A model generated the notes under the pieces. That model saw nothing but the letters and a program-made list of their open reading frames with translations, was not told where the DNA came from and made no database searches. Shown in pieces: positions 5,842 to 12,296 of a stretch of 12,296 nt of DNA. The stretch is from Stenotrophomonas sp. Its GTDB lineage: Bacteria > Pseudomonadota > Gammaproteobacteria > Xanthomonadales > Xanthomonadaceae. The translations under genes were made by a program, and so were the position numbers. Positions within the stretch are counted from its first letter, which is position 1, and each line of letters opens with the position of its first letter. The stretch covers positions 1-12,296 of the forward strand of contig DQIG01000316.1 in NCBI GenBank assembly GCA_003525885.1, given 5' to 3'.

Positions 5842-6585
5842 ATGAGCAAGAACAGCCAGTGGATCGTCGGCGTCAACGCCGTCGCCTCCTCCATCGAGAA
5901 CGACGCAGAGAACGTCCGCGAAGTGCTGGTCGAGGCCGGTGCGAAGAATCCGCGCCTGACCGAGATCGAGGAAAACGCCCGCCGCAAGGGCATCGACGTG
6001 CGCAAGGTGAACAGCCAGGCGCTGGACGGTGTAGGCGGTTCGGTGCGCCACCAGGGCGTGGCCGCGCGTTATGCCGCCGCCCGCACCTACAGCGAGAACG
6101 AGCTGGAAGGCCTGGTGACCGCCGCCGAGGGCAAGGCCCTGCTGCTGGTGCTGGACGAGGTGCAGGATCCGCACAACCTCGGCGCCTGCCTGCGCTCGGC
6201 CGCTGCCGCCGGTGCGACCGCAGTGATCATCCCCAAGGACAAGTCGGCCACGGTCAATGCCACCGTGCGCAAGACCTCGGCTGGTGCTGCCGATCTCATC
6301 CCGGTGGTGGCGGTGACCAACCTGTCGCGCTGCCTGAAGGACCTGCAGAAGCAGGGCGTGTGGATCTATGGCCTGGCCGGCGAAGCCACCGCGTCGCTGT
6401 ACCAGCTGGACCTGAAGGGCAATATTGCCCTGGTGCTGGGTGGTGAAGCCGATGGCCTGCGCCGACTGACCCGTGAGAACTGCGATGGCCTGGTCAAGAT
6501 CCCGATGCCGGGCGAGATCGAGAGCCTGAATGTCTCCGTCGCTGCCGGCGTCAGCCTGTTCGAGGCCGTGCGCCAGCGCGGTTGA
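5842..6585 (+). CDS. rlmB: 23S rRNA (guanosine-2251-2'-O)-methyltransferase RlmB
   Basis: This 247-aa SPOUT (TrmH-family) protein has the expected length. It uses S-adenosylmethionine to methylate the 2'-OH of G2251 (E. coli numbering) in the 23S rRNA P loop. The N-terminal L30e-like substrate-binding domain covers about residues 1-75 and ends in the conserved HQGV. The trefoil-knot catalytic domain carries motif 1 DPHNLGACLRSA (N112, R118), motif 2 LVLGGEADGL (E202) and motif 3 IPMPGEIESLNVSVAAG (S228-N230). The ATG at 5842 matches the family N-terminus, but the upstream stretch is C-rich with no Shine-Dalgarno sequence. The gene follows rnr and the GFA gene and ends before a strong terminator at 6599-6642. 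Confidence 0.95.
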   Translation: MSKNSQWIVGVNAVASSIENDAENVREVLVEAGAKNPRLTEIEENARRKGIDVRKVNSQALDGVGGSVRHQGVAARYAAARTYSENELEGLVTAAEGKALLLVLDEVQDPHNLGACLRSAAAAGATAVIIPKDKSATVNATVRKTSAGAADLIPVVAVTNLSRCLKDLQKQGVWIYGLAGEATASLYQLDLKGNIALVLGGEADGLRRLTRENCDGLVKIPMPGEIESLNVSVAAGVSLFEAVRQRG

Positions 6586-6598
6586 TCGGCACCGATCG

Positions 6599-6642
6599 GG
6601 GTCAGATCCCTTTTCCAGAGAAAAAGGGATCTGACCCTTTTT
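6599..6642 (+). terminator. Strong intrinsic terminator of rlmB
   Basis: A 16-bp perfect stem (6599-6614 with 6622-6637) with a 7-nt loop is followed by TTTTT (6638-6642), 13 nt after the rlmB stop. The arms start GGGTCAGATCCC and end GGGATCTGACCC, the same repeat family as 2286-2382. A dispersed repeat therefore appears to have been used as a terminator. Confidence 0.9.
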
Positions 6643-6650
6643 CATGTGCC

Positions 6651-6700
6651 GTGTCGACCAAGGTCGATACCCACCGGGTAGTCGCCAACCTGGGTTGGCG
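6651..6700. repeat. SMAG-type repeat dimer at the convergent rlmB/macC junction
   Basis: The hairpin GTGTCGACC / GGTCGATAC (6651-6659, 6662-6670) reads outward on the minus strand. A second unit with GTAG at 6678-6681 has arms CGCCAACC / GGTTGGCG (6683-6690, 6693-6700). The order and connecting CCCACC...GGTAG match the dimer at 5128-5183. It lies 11 bp past the macC stop and may protect or end the macABC transcript. Confidence 0.75.
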
Positions 6701-6711
6701 CCCTTGCCGCC

Positions 6712-8151
6712 TCACCCCGCGCTGCCACCCAGCGCCTTGAACAGGGTGACGTCGTTGTTCAGCTGGCCCTGGCGCACGCGCGCCAGCGACAGCTCGGCAT
6801 CACGCCGGGTCTGCTGCGCTTCCAGCCAGGTGCGCAGATCGGTGGCGCCCACGCGGTAACGCACTTCCTGCGCGCGCTCTACTTCCACCGCTTCGTCATA
6901 CGAAGCCTGCGAGGCCGCAACCTGGCGCGCCAGCTGCTCGCGTGCCGACAACGCGTTGTCCACTTCCGAGAGCGCGGTGTACAGCGTCTTGCGGAAGTTG
7001 GTGGCGGCGATCTGGTAGGCGGTGCCGGCGATATCGGTATCCAGCTGCGCGCGCTGCAGGTTGAGGAACGGCAGCGACAGGCCGGCGCCCAGCGTGGCGA
7101 CCGGGTTGCGCAGCACATCGCCCAGCGAGGTTGCGCTGGAGCCGAGGCTGCCGGTGAGGCTCAGCGCAGGGTAGTACTGGGTGGCGGTGACCTTGATGTT
7201 CTTCAGGCTGTTGCGCAGGCGAAGTTCGGCCGCACGCAGGTCGGGGCGGCGACCGAGCAGGTCGGTCGGCAGCCCTTCGCTGATGCCTGGGCTGCGTGCG
7301 CCCAGCAGGTCCTGCGGCTCGTCCTGTTGTGGCCACGGATTGCCATCCAGCAGTACGGTCAGTGCATTGCGCACCTCCACCCGCTGCTGTTCCAGCGCAC
7401 TCTGCGAGGATCGCTGCGACTGCAGGTTCTGCAGCGCCTGGCGCACTTCCAGGCGCGACACCGCACCAGCGTCGAAGCGGGCCTGCACCAGTTCGCGGGT
7501 GCGTTCCAAACGCTCCAGGTTGGCCTGGCCGGTGGCGATCGACTGGTTGAGGTAAGCCAGGTTCCAGTACTGGGTGATGGTGTCACTGATCACCAGCAGG
7601 GCGGTGTTCTGCCGGTCTTCCTCGCTGGCTTCGGCTTCCCAGCGCGCGATGTCGCGCTGGGTGCGCAGGCGGCCCCACAGGTCCACTTCCCAGCCCAGCG
7701 AGACGCCGGTGGAATAGCTGCGGCGCCAGTCGTCGGCCTGGTCGGTGGCACGGCTGGCATTGCCGCTGACGCCGGATGACGAAGGCTGCGGCCACAACGC
7801 GTTGCTGGCCAGCCCGGCCTGCAGGCGCGAACGCTGCACGGCCAGGCCGGCGGCGGCCAGATCGCTGTTCGCGGCCAGTGCCTGTGCCACCAGGCGGTCC
7901 AGGCGTTCATCGCCGAAGCCGGTCCACCAGGTGTCCTGGCGGATGTCGCGGCCCGGTGTATCCAGGCTGCTGCGCGGGTCGTCGGCCGGTGCGTTGAGGG
8001 TGGCATTGCCACGCCCGTACTGGGCCGCCACGTCGGGATCCGCCACCGGATAGCGGCCGACCGACGCACAGCCGGACAGGACGAGCAGGACGGCACCGGC
8101 CAGCAGCAGGCGCGAAGGGGCAGGGAAGGGCAGTCGGGTCATCATCTTCAT
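6712..8151 (-). CDS. macC: MacC, OprM/NodT-family outer-membrane efflux lipoprotein
   Basis: This 479-aa protein is the outer-membrane channel of the tripartite pump. A lipoprotein signal peptide ends in the lipobox LSGC (C28), so the mature protein is lipidated and periplasm-anchored. Two outer-membrane efflux (OEP) repeats follow at about residues 75-260 and 285-475, with the usual landmarks QDTWWTGFGDERLDRLV, GWEVDLWGRL, GRRPDLRAAE and PFLNL. The start ATG at 8151 overlaps the macB stop in ATGA, which indicates translational coupling. An open frame continues upstream to 8358 but is only a shadow of macB. It is the last gene of macA-macB-macC. E. coli uses an unlinked TolC instead, so a dedicated channel in the operon fits the arrangement recalled for S. 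maltophilia MacABCsm. Confidence 0.93.
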   Translation of the reverse strand: MKMMTRLPFPAPSRLLLAGAVLLVLSGCASVGRYPVADPDVAAQYGRGNATLNAPADDPRSSLDTPGRDIRQDTWWTGFGDERLDRLVAQALAANSDLAAAGLAVQRSRLQAGLASNALWPQPSSSGVSGNASRATDQADDWRRSYSTGVSLGWEVDLWGRLRTQRDIARWEAEASEEDRQNTALLVISDTITQYWNLAYLNQSIATGQANLERLERTRELVQARFDAGAVSRLEVRQALQNLQSQRSSQSALEQQRVEVRNALTVLLDGNPWPQQDEPQDLLGARSPGISEGLPTDLLGRRPDLRAAELRLRNSLKNIKVTATQYYPALSLTGSLGSSATSLGDVLRNPVATLGAGLSLPFLNLQRAQLDTDIAGTAYQIAATNFRKTLYTALSEVDNALSAREQLARQVAASQASYDEAVEVERAQEVRYRVGATDLRTWLEAQQTRRDAELSLARVRQGQLNNDVTLFKALGGSAG

Positions 8152-10106
8152 TCGCGGGCCAGGGCCTCCACCGGGTCGAGCTGCGCGGCGTTGCGCGCGG
8201 GCAGGAAGCCGAACGCCACGCCGATCAGGGTCGAGCAGGCGAAGGCGGCAACGATCGAGGCGGTGGAGAACAGCACCTGGAAGTCGCTGGCGAAGCGGCC
8301 GATCATCGAGCCCAGCAACAAGGCCAGGCCGATGCCGAGCGCGCCGCCGAGCAGGCACACCAGCACTGCTTCGATCAGGAACTGCTGGCGGATATCACTC
8401 TGTCTTGCACCGACGGCCATGCGCACCCCGATCTCGCGGGTGCGCTCGGTCACCGATACCAGCATGATGTTCATCACGCCGATGCCGCCGACCAGCAGCG
8501 CGATGGCGGCGATGGCGCCGATCAGCAGGGTCATCGTGCGCGTCGTCTGCTCGATGGTGTCGCGGATCTCGGCGCTGTTGCTGAGGAAGAAATCCTCGGT
8601 GCCGTGGCGCATCGTCAGCAGGCGGGTGATGGCTTCCTGCGCGGCATCCATCGGGGTGTCGTCGTCCACGCGCACGGTGATGCTGGACACGTGGCTTTGG
8701 CCGAGCATGCGCGACATCACCGTGGTGTACGGCACCCATACGCTGAGGCTGGTGCTGCCACCGAAGCCGAAGCTCTGCCGCTTGGCCACGCCGACCACGC
8801 GCGCCGGCACGTTGCCGAGCAGGATCACCTGGCCGACCGGATCGATATCGGGGAAGAACTGGGTCTGGGTGTTCTCGTCGATCACCGCGACCTGGCCCAG
8901 TCCCTTCACCGCGTCGGTATCGAAGAAGCTGCCGCTGAGCAGGGTCACGCCCTTGACCCTGAAGAACTGCTCGCCGACGCCACTGACCTGCGCGGTGGAC
9001 GACTGGTTGCGATAGCGTGCGGTGACCGAGGTCGACACGCTGGGGGTGGCGCTGTCCACGTAGCTCTGCTTTGCCAGTGCATCGGCATCGCTGGCCTTGA
9101 GCGTCTGTACCCGCGCCGAGCGCATGTCGCCGAAACCACGGCCGGGATAGACGTCGATGGTATTGGTGCCCAGCGCGCTGATGTTCTGCAGGATCTGCTG
9201 CTGCGAGCCATTGCCCAGTGCCACCACCGAGACCACCGAAGCGATGCCGATGATGATGCCGAGCATGGTCAGGAAGGTGCGCAGCCGATGCGCGTTCATC
9301 GCCAGCAGGGCCATGCGGAACGCTTCGGTGAAGCGGTCGCGGGCCGCCCGCCAGCTGTTGCCGTGGGCGACGCCGGTACTGGCCTCGCGCTGCGCGCGGT
9401 AGCTCGGCGCATCCGGATTGGCGCGGTCGGCGATGATCTCGCCGTCGCGGATCTCGATGATGCGCTGTGCGTGCTGGGCCACGCTCATGTCGTGGGTGAC
9501 GATGATGATGGTGTGGCCTTCGGCGTGCAGCTCGCCGAGGATCGCCATCACTTCTTCGCCGGATTTCGTGTCGAGCGCGCCGGTCGGTTCGTCGGCCAGG
9601 ATCACCTCGCCGCCGTTCATCAGGGCACGTGCGATCGACACGCGTTGCTGCTGGCCACCGGACAGCTGGCCCGGCTTGTGATGCATGCGGTCGCTCAGGC
9701 CCAGCCGCTGCAGCAGTTGCTCGGCACGCGCGTTGCGCACCGGGCCGGGGCTGCCGGCATACACCGCCGGCACTTCCACGTTGCCACGCGCATCGAGGTC
9801 GCCCAGCAGGTGGTAGCGCTGGAAGATGAAACCGAAATGCTCGCGGCGCAGTTCGGCCAGTTCGTCCGGTTCCATCTTGCCGGTTTCGCGGCCGGCCACC
9901 TGGTAGCTGCCGCGGGTAGGGCGGTCGAGGCAGCCGAGGATGTTCATCAGCGTCGACTTGCCCGAGCCGGACTGGCCGACGATGGCCACCATCTCACCGG
10001 CGTGGATGTCGAGATTGACGTCGCGCAGCACGGCGATCACATCATCGCCGGCCGGGAACTCGCGTCGCAGGTCGCGCAGGCGCAGCAGCGGCGCCGTCGT
10101 GCTCAT
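8148..10106 (-). CDS. macB: MacB, ABC-type efflux ATPase/permease
   Basis: This 652-aa inner-membrane protein has its ABC domain fused to the permease, as in the MacB (type VII ABC) family. The ATPase has Walker A GQSGSGKST (44-52), Q-loop Q96, signature LSGGQ (148-152), Walker B VILADE (168-173) and H-loop H205. The first membrane helix lies at about 277-297, followed by a periplasmic domain to about 520. Three more helices fill the C-terminal part, with the conserved ERTREIGVRMAVGA loop. It drives substrate from the periplasm through MacA and MacC; family substrates include macrolides, peptides and toxins. The start ATG overlaps the macA stop (ATGA, 10103-10106). Confidence 0.96.
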   Translation of the reverse strand: MSTTAPLLRLRDLRREFPAGDDVIAVLRDVNLDIHAGEMVAIVGQSGSGKSTLMNILGCLDRPTRGSYQVAGRETGKMEPDELAELRREHFGFIFQRYHLLGDLDARGNVEVPAVYAGSPGPVRNARAEQLLQRLGLSDRMHHKPGQLSGGQQQRVSIARALMNGGEVILADEPTGALDTKSGEEVMAILGELHAEGHTIIIVTHDMSVAQHAQRIIEIRDGEIIADRANPDAPSYRAQREASTGVAHGNSWRAARDRFTEAFRMALLAMNAHRLRTFLTMLGIIIGIASVVSVVALGNGSQQQILQNISALGTNTIDVYPGRGFGDMRSARVQTLKASDADALAKQSYVDSATPSVSTSVTARYRNQSSTAQVSGVGEQFFRVKGVTLLSGSFFDTDAVKGLGQVAVIDENTQTQFFPDIDPVGQVILLGNVPARVVGVAKRQSFGFGGSTSLSVWVPYTTVMSRMLGQSHVSSITVRVDDDTPMDAAQEAITRLLTMRHGTEDFFLSNSAEIRDTIEQTTRTMTLLIGAIAAIALLVGGIGVMNIMLVSVTERTREIGVRMAVGARQSDIRQQFLIEAVLVCLLGGALGIGLALLLGSMIGRFASDFQVLFSTASIVAAFACSTLIGVAFGFLPARNAAQLDPVEALARE

Positions 10107-11344
10107 CGGCGCCCCATGCCCGGGCCGCCGACCCGCATCTGCATGCCGCCGCGGTTGCCGCCGCCGGCGCTGGCACCGGCCGCACTGGCTTCGCCGACCA
10201 CCACGCGCTCACCTTCCTTCAACCCGGACAGGATCTCGGCCGAGGCCCCGTTGTTGATGCCCACGGTGACCTTGCGCGGCTGCGGCTGGCCCTTGTCATC
10301 CAGCACCCGCACCATGCGCTCGTCGCCACGGCGCTTCGGCCCCAGCGCCACTGCCGGCACCATCAGCACGCCCTTGGCCTGCTTGAGCAGCACCGAAACC
10401 TGCGCGGTCATGTCGATGCGCAGCGTGCCGTCGGGGTTCTCCACGTCGAACAGTGCGTTGTAGTAGACCGCGCTGCTGGAGCTGGAACTGGAGGAACTGC
10501 TGGAGCTGGACGAATTTTCGTTGGCGATCGAGGCCGGCGCCGGGTTGATCTGGCGCAGCGTGGCGTGGTACTTGCGGTCCGGGTCACCCAGGGTGGTGAA
10601 GTACACCGGCATGCCGGCCTTGATCTTGACCACGTCGGCCTCGGAGATCTCGGCATTGACGGTGACCACGTCCAGCCGCGCCAGCATGACGATGGTCGGC
10701 GCGGTCTGGTTGGCGTTCACGGTGCGGCCTTCCTCGGCCACCACCGCCACCACGGTGCCATCCATCGGCGCGGTGATGCGGGTGTAGGCCAGGTTGGCGC
10801 GGGCCGTGCCCAGTTCGGTTTCGCGGCCCTTGATCTGTGCCTCGTAGGACTGCAGCTGGGCACGGGCGGTCTTCAGCTGCGCCTCGGCGGCATCGTATTC
10901 CTGGCGCGAGGTGGCCTCGGCGGCCAGCATCTGCTGCTGGCGCGCGAATTCCAGTTCGGCCTGGCGCAGGGTGGCCTGCTGCACGGCGCGCTGGGCGGTG
11001 ACCTGGTCCAGCGAGGCCTGCGCGTTGAGCACCTGGTTCTGCTGGGTGGTGGCGTCGATCTCGGCGATCAGGTCGCCTTCCTTCACCGTATCGCCCAGCT
11101 GCACCTTCAGCGACTTGATCTGGCCGGAAGCCTGCGCACCGACGCTGACCAGCTTGTAGGCATCGATCACGCCGGTGGCGTCCACCGTCTGCTCGATGTC
11201 ACCGCGGCTGACGGGCGAGGTGGCCACCGCGGGGGCGGCGGGCTTGCGCAGCAGCCACCAGGCGGTCGCGGCGACGATCAGGGCAAGCAGGGCGATCAGT
11301 ATCAGGCGACTCCGGCGGGTCGCAGGCAGCAGGCGGAACGTCAC
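10103..11344 (-). CDS. macA: MacA, periplasmic adaptor (membrane fusion protein)
   Basis: This 413-aa adaptor links MacB to the outer-membrane channel. A single N-terminal membrane anchor covers about residues 13-33. A split lipoyl domain (about 66-100 and 187-220) encloses an alpha-hairpin coiled coil (about 101-185). The beta-barrel and membrane-proximal domains follow, with the conserved LRIDMTAQVSVLL and KVTVGINNGASAEILSGLKEGERVV. A run of 14 serines (S278-S291) interrupts the usual loop between TLRQINPAP and YYNALFDVENP. The C-terminus is a Gly/Arg/Met-rich tail. The start is GTG at 11344, because a stop codon lies four codons upstream and no ATG fits. It is the first gene of macA-macB-macC, diverging from the response regulator. 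Confidence 0.95.
   Translation of the reverse strand: MTFRLLPATRRSRLILIALLALIVAATAWWLLRKPAAPAVATSPVSRGDIEQTVDATGVIDAYKLVSVGAQASGQIKSLKVQLGDTVKEGDLIAEIDATTQQNQVLNAQASLDQVTAQRAVQQATLRQAELEFARQQQMLAAEATSRQEYDAAEAQLKTARAQLQSYEAQIKGRETELGTARANLAYTRITAPMDGTVVAVVAEEGRTVNANQTAPTIVMLARLDVVTVNAEISEADVVKIKAGMPVYFTTLGDPDRKYHATLRQINPAPASIANENSSSSSSSSSSSSSSAVYYNALFDVENPDGTLRIDMTAQVSVLLKQAKGVLMVPAVALGPKRRGDERMVRVLDDKGQPQPRKVTVGINNGASAEILSGLKEGERVVVGEASAAGASAGGGNRGGMQMRVGGPGMGRR
10472..10513 (-). repeat. Poly-serine coding tract within macA
   Basis: Fourteen consecutive Ser codons use a mixture of six TCC, five AGC, two AGT and one TCG. On the plus strand the tract appears as irregular GGA/GCT/ACT triplets. 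Because TCN and AGY serine codons alternate, it is not a pure microsatellite. Confidence 0.95.
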
Positions 11345-11388
11345 GTCGTGGCTTCACTCTCGGGGCCGCGCGGGCGGCGTTGGTGGGC

Positions 11389-11418
11389 ATTGTGAAGACC
11401 GGGCGATGGACGGCTCAA
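11389..11418 (-). promoter_or_regulatory. Candidate macABC promoter
   Basis: The minus strand has TTGAGC (plus 11413-11418), an 18-bp spacer and CACAAT (plus 11389-11394), each matching four of six consensus bases. CACAAT is also the -10 box of the third tRNA gene. Transcription would begin near 11382, giving a 5' leader of about 38 nt before the GTG start. Confidence 0.4.
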
Positions 11419-11426
11419 TCCTCGGG

Positions 11427-11493
11427 GTATGTCTGTATGTAACACTGTCGGTGAATACGCGTAACCACAGGTATCCCGCCCGCGGGTGGATAC
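11427..11493. promoter_or_regulatory. Repeat-rich control region between macA and the response regulator
   Basis: Three signals lie in the divergent gap. GTATGT occurs twice as a direct repeat (11427-11432, 11435-11440). GTAAC occurs twice, 22 bp or about two helical turns apart (11439-11443, 11461-11465). GTATCC (11471-11476) and GGATAC (11488-11493) form the ends of a 23-bp dyad. OmpR-type regulators usually bind paired direct half-sites, so the direct repeats are candidate sites. No convincing plus-strand sigma70 promoter is visible. Confidence 0.35.
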
Positions 11494-11548
11494 ACTGGTA
11501 CGCATTGCCCCGGATGCGGTTCAGCTGCCGACACGGGATGATCGCGAC

Positions 11549-12235
11549 ATGGAGACTGAAAACCCGATGCATCGATTGCTGATCGTCGACGACGACAACG
11601 ACATCCGCACGCTGCTGGCCGAGCAGCTCGGCCGCGCCGGCTACCAGGTGAGCACCGCGGCCGATGGCACCGCCATGCGCCAGTTGCTGGACCGCGAGCA
11701 CGTGGACCTGATCGTGCTGGACCTCAACCTGCCGCGCGAGGATGGCCTGACCCTGTGCCGTGACCTGCGCGCGCGTTCGAACACGCCGGTGATCATGCTG
11801 ACCGCTCGCGCCGAGCCGATCGACCGCGTGCTGGGCCTGGAAATGGGCGCCGACGACTACCTGGCCAAGCCGTTCGAGCCGCGCGAGCTGCTGCTGCGCA
11901 TCGAGTCGATCCTGCGCCGCGCCGCGCCCAGGCCCTCGGGCCCGCGCGTGCTGAGCCTGGGCGAGTGCGCCTTCGAGCCCGAGCGGGGCGAGCTGACCCG
12001 GCAGGGCGAGCCGATCCGCCTGACCGAGGCCGAGGTCGCCCTGCTGCGCCGCCTGGCCAAGGTGGCCCACGAGGCCGTCGACCGCCTGGAGCTGGCCCGC
12101 GACACCGTCGACGCCACCGGCCGCGCCGTCGACGTGCAGGTCACCCGCCTGCGCCGCAAGATCGAACCCGACCCCAAGAACCCGCGCTACCTGCAGACCG
12201 TGCGCGGCGTGGGCTACAGGCTGGCGCCGGATTGA
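11549..12235 (+). CDS. OmpR-family two-component response regulator
   Basis: This 228-aa regulator has a receiver domain (about residues 7-120) with the acidic pocket D14-D15, phospho-acceptor D58 in VLDLNLP, T85 and K107. A C-terminal winged helix (about 135-226) ends RAVDVQVTRLRRKIEPDPKNPRYLQTVRGVGYRLAPD, closest in style to OmpR itself. ATG 11549 is chosen. ATG 11567 (MHRLLIVDDD) is a credible alternative, with GGAG about 12 nt upstream. An earlier in-frame ATG at 11486 falls inside the palindrome of the control region and is unlikely. It diverges from macABC and resembles macR of the macRS pair that I recall next to MacABCsm. The cognate kinase is not in the window. I am sure of the family, less sure of the macR name. 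Confidence 0.93.
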   Translation: METENPMHRLLIVDDDNDIRTLLAEQLGRAGYQVSTAADGTAMRQLLDREHVDLIVLDLNLPREDGLTLCRDLRARSNTPVIMLTARAEPIDRVLGLEMGADDYLAKPFEPRELLLRIESILRRAAPRPSGPRVLSLGECAFEPERGELTRQGEPIRLTEAEVALLRRLAKVAHEAVDRLELARDTVDATGRAVDVQVTRLRRKIEPDPKNPRYLQTVRGVGYRLAPD

Positions 12236-12258
12236 TGGGGGCGGCGCGGACCCCCTCA

Positions 12259-12291
12259 GTCGCTCCGCGACAGCTCCCCCAAGGGGGGAGC
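12259..12291. repeat. Tandem hairpin repeat at the right edge
   Basis: Two hairpins occur: GTCGC / GCGAC (12259-12263, 12267-12271) and GCTCCCCC / GGGGGAGC (12273-12280, 12284-12291). They start 24 nt after the response-regulator stop. The wording (CTCAGTCGCTCCGCGACAGC, then a CCCCC/GGGGG stem) resembles a widespread proteobacterial intergenic repeat. No T tract is seen before the window ends. Confidence 0.55.
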
Positions 12292-12296
12292 ATCTG

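Noticed and set aside
8152..8358. 69-codon N-terminal extension of macC
   Set aside because: It is an Arg-rich shadow of macB. A clear lipoprotein signal peptide starts at the ATG overlapping the macB stop.
8604..10463. Plus-strand frame of 619 codons opposite macB and macA
   Set aside because: It is antisense to the Walker motifs of macB and is His/Asp/Gly-rich with no recognisable domain.
11486..11548. Earlier start of the response regulator at ATG 11486
   Set aside because: It lies inside the 23-bp dyad of the control region and would add an unrelated 21-residue leader before the receiver domain.

Overview
The window looks like chromosomal DNA of a Stenotrophomonas, most likely of the S. 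maltophilia complex. It is GC-rich with strong third-position G/C use. Its intergenic regions carry short hairpins that start with GTAG, which match the SMAG repeats known from S. maltophilia. The divergent response regulator / macA-macB-macC layout matches, from memory, the MacABCsm efflux locus of that species. No database search was possible.

Layout, left to right. (1) 1-2656 is a tRNA neighbourhood. Three tRNA-Leu(CAG) genes lie on the minus strand (175-261, 2140-2226, 2444-2528). Each has its own near-consensus sigma70 promoter with a 17-bp spacer and its own intrinsic terminator. A divergent pair sits between the first two: a LysR-type regulator (minus) and a TauE/SafE-like TSUP transporter (plus). 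(2) 2657-6585 is an RNA-metabolism block on the plus strand: rnr (RNase R), a small GFA-family zinc-binding protein, and rlmB (23S rRNA Gm2251 methyltransferase). The GFA gene splits the classical rnr-rlmB pair and has GTAG-type repeats on both sides. (3) 6586-6711 is the convergent junction, with a strong 16-bp-stem terminator and a SMAG dimer. (4) 6712-11344, minus strand, is macA-macB-macC in transcription order, a complete tripartite ABC efflux pump whose genes overlap by ATGA at both junctions. (5) 11345-11548 is a divergent regulatory region. (6) 11549-12235, plus strand, is an OmpR-type response regulator. Its likely sensor kinase would be beyond the right edge, which ends in a hairpin-rich repeat.

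How the genes work together: MacA (periplasmic adaptor), MacB (ABC transporter/mechanotransmitter) and MacC (outer-membrane lipoprotein channel) form one pump, and the divergent response regulator is the obvious but unproven candidate regulator. RNase R and RlmB serve RNA turnover and ribosome maturation. The tRNA genes supply the tRNA for CUG, a very frequent leucine codon in these genes.

I found no convincing previously undescribed system. The most unusual signals are a 14-serine tract in MacA built from mixed codons, a composite nested inverted repeat between two tRNA genes with reciprocal arm variants, an RNase R with its basic tail at the N-terminus instead of the C-terminus, and a regulator/transporter pair bracketed by two identical tRNA genes.
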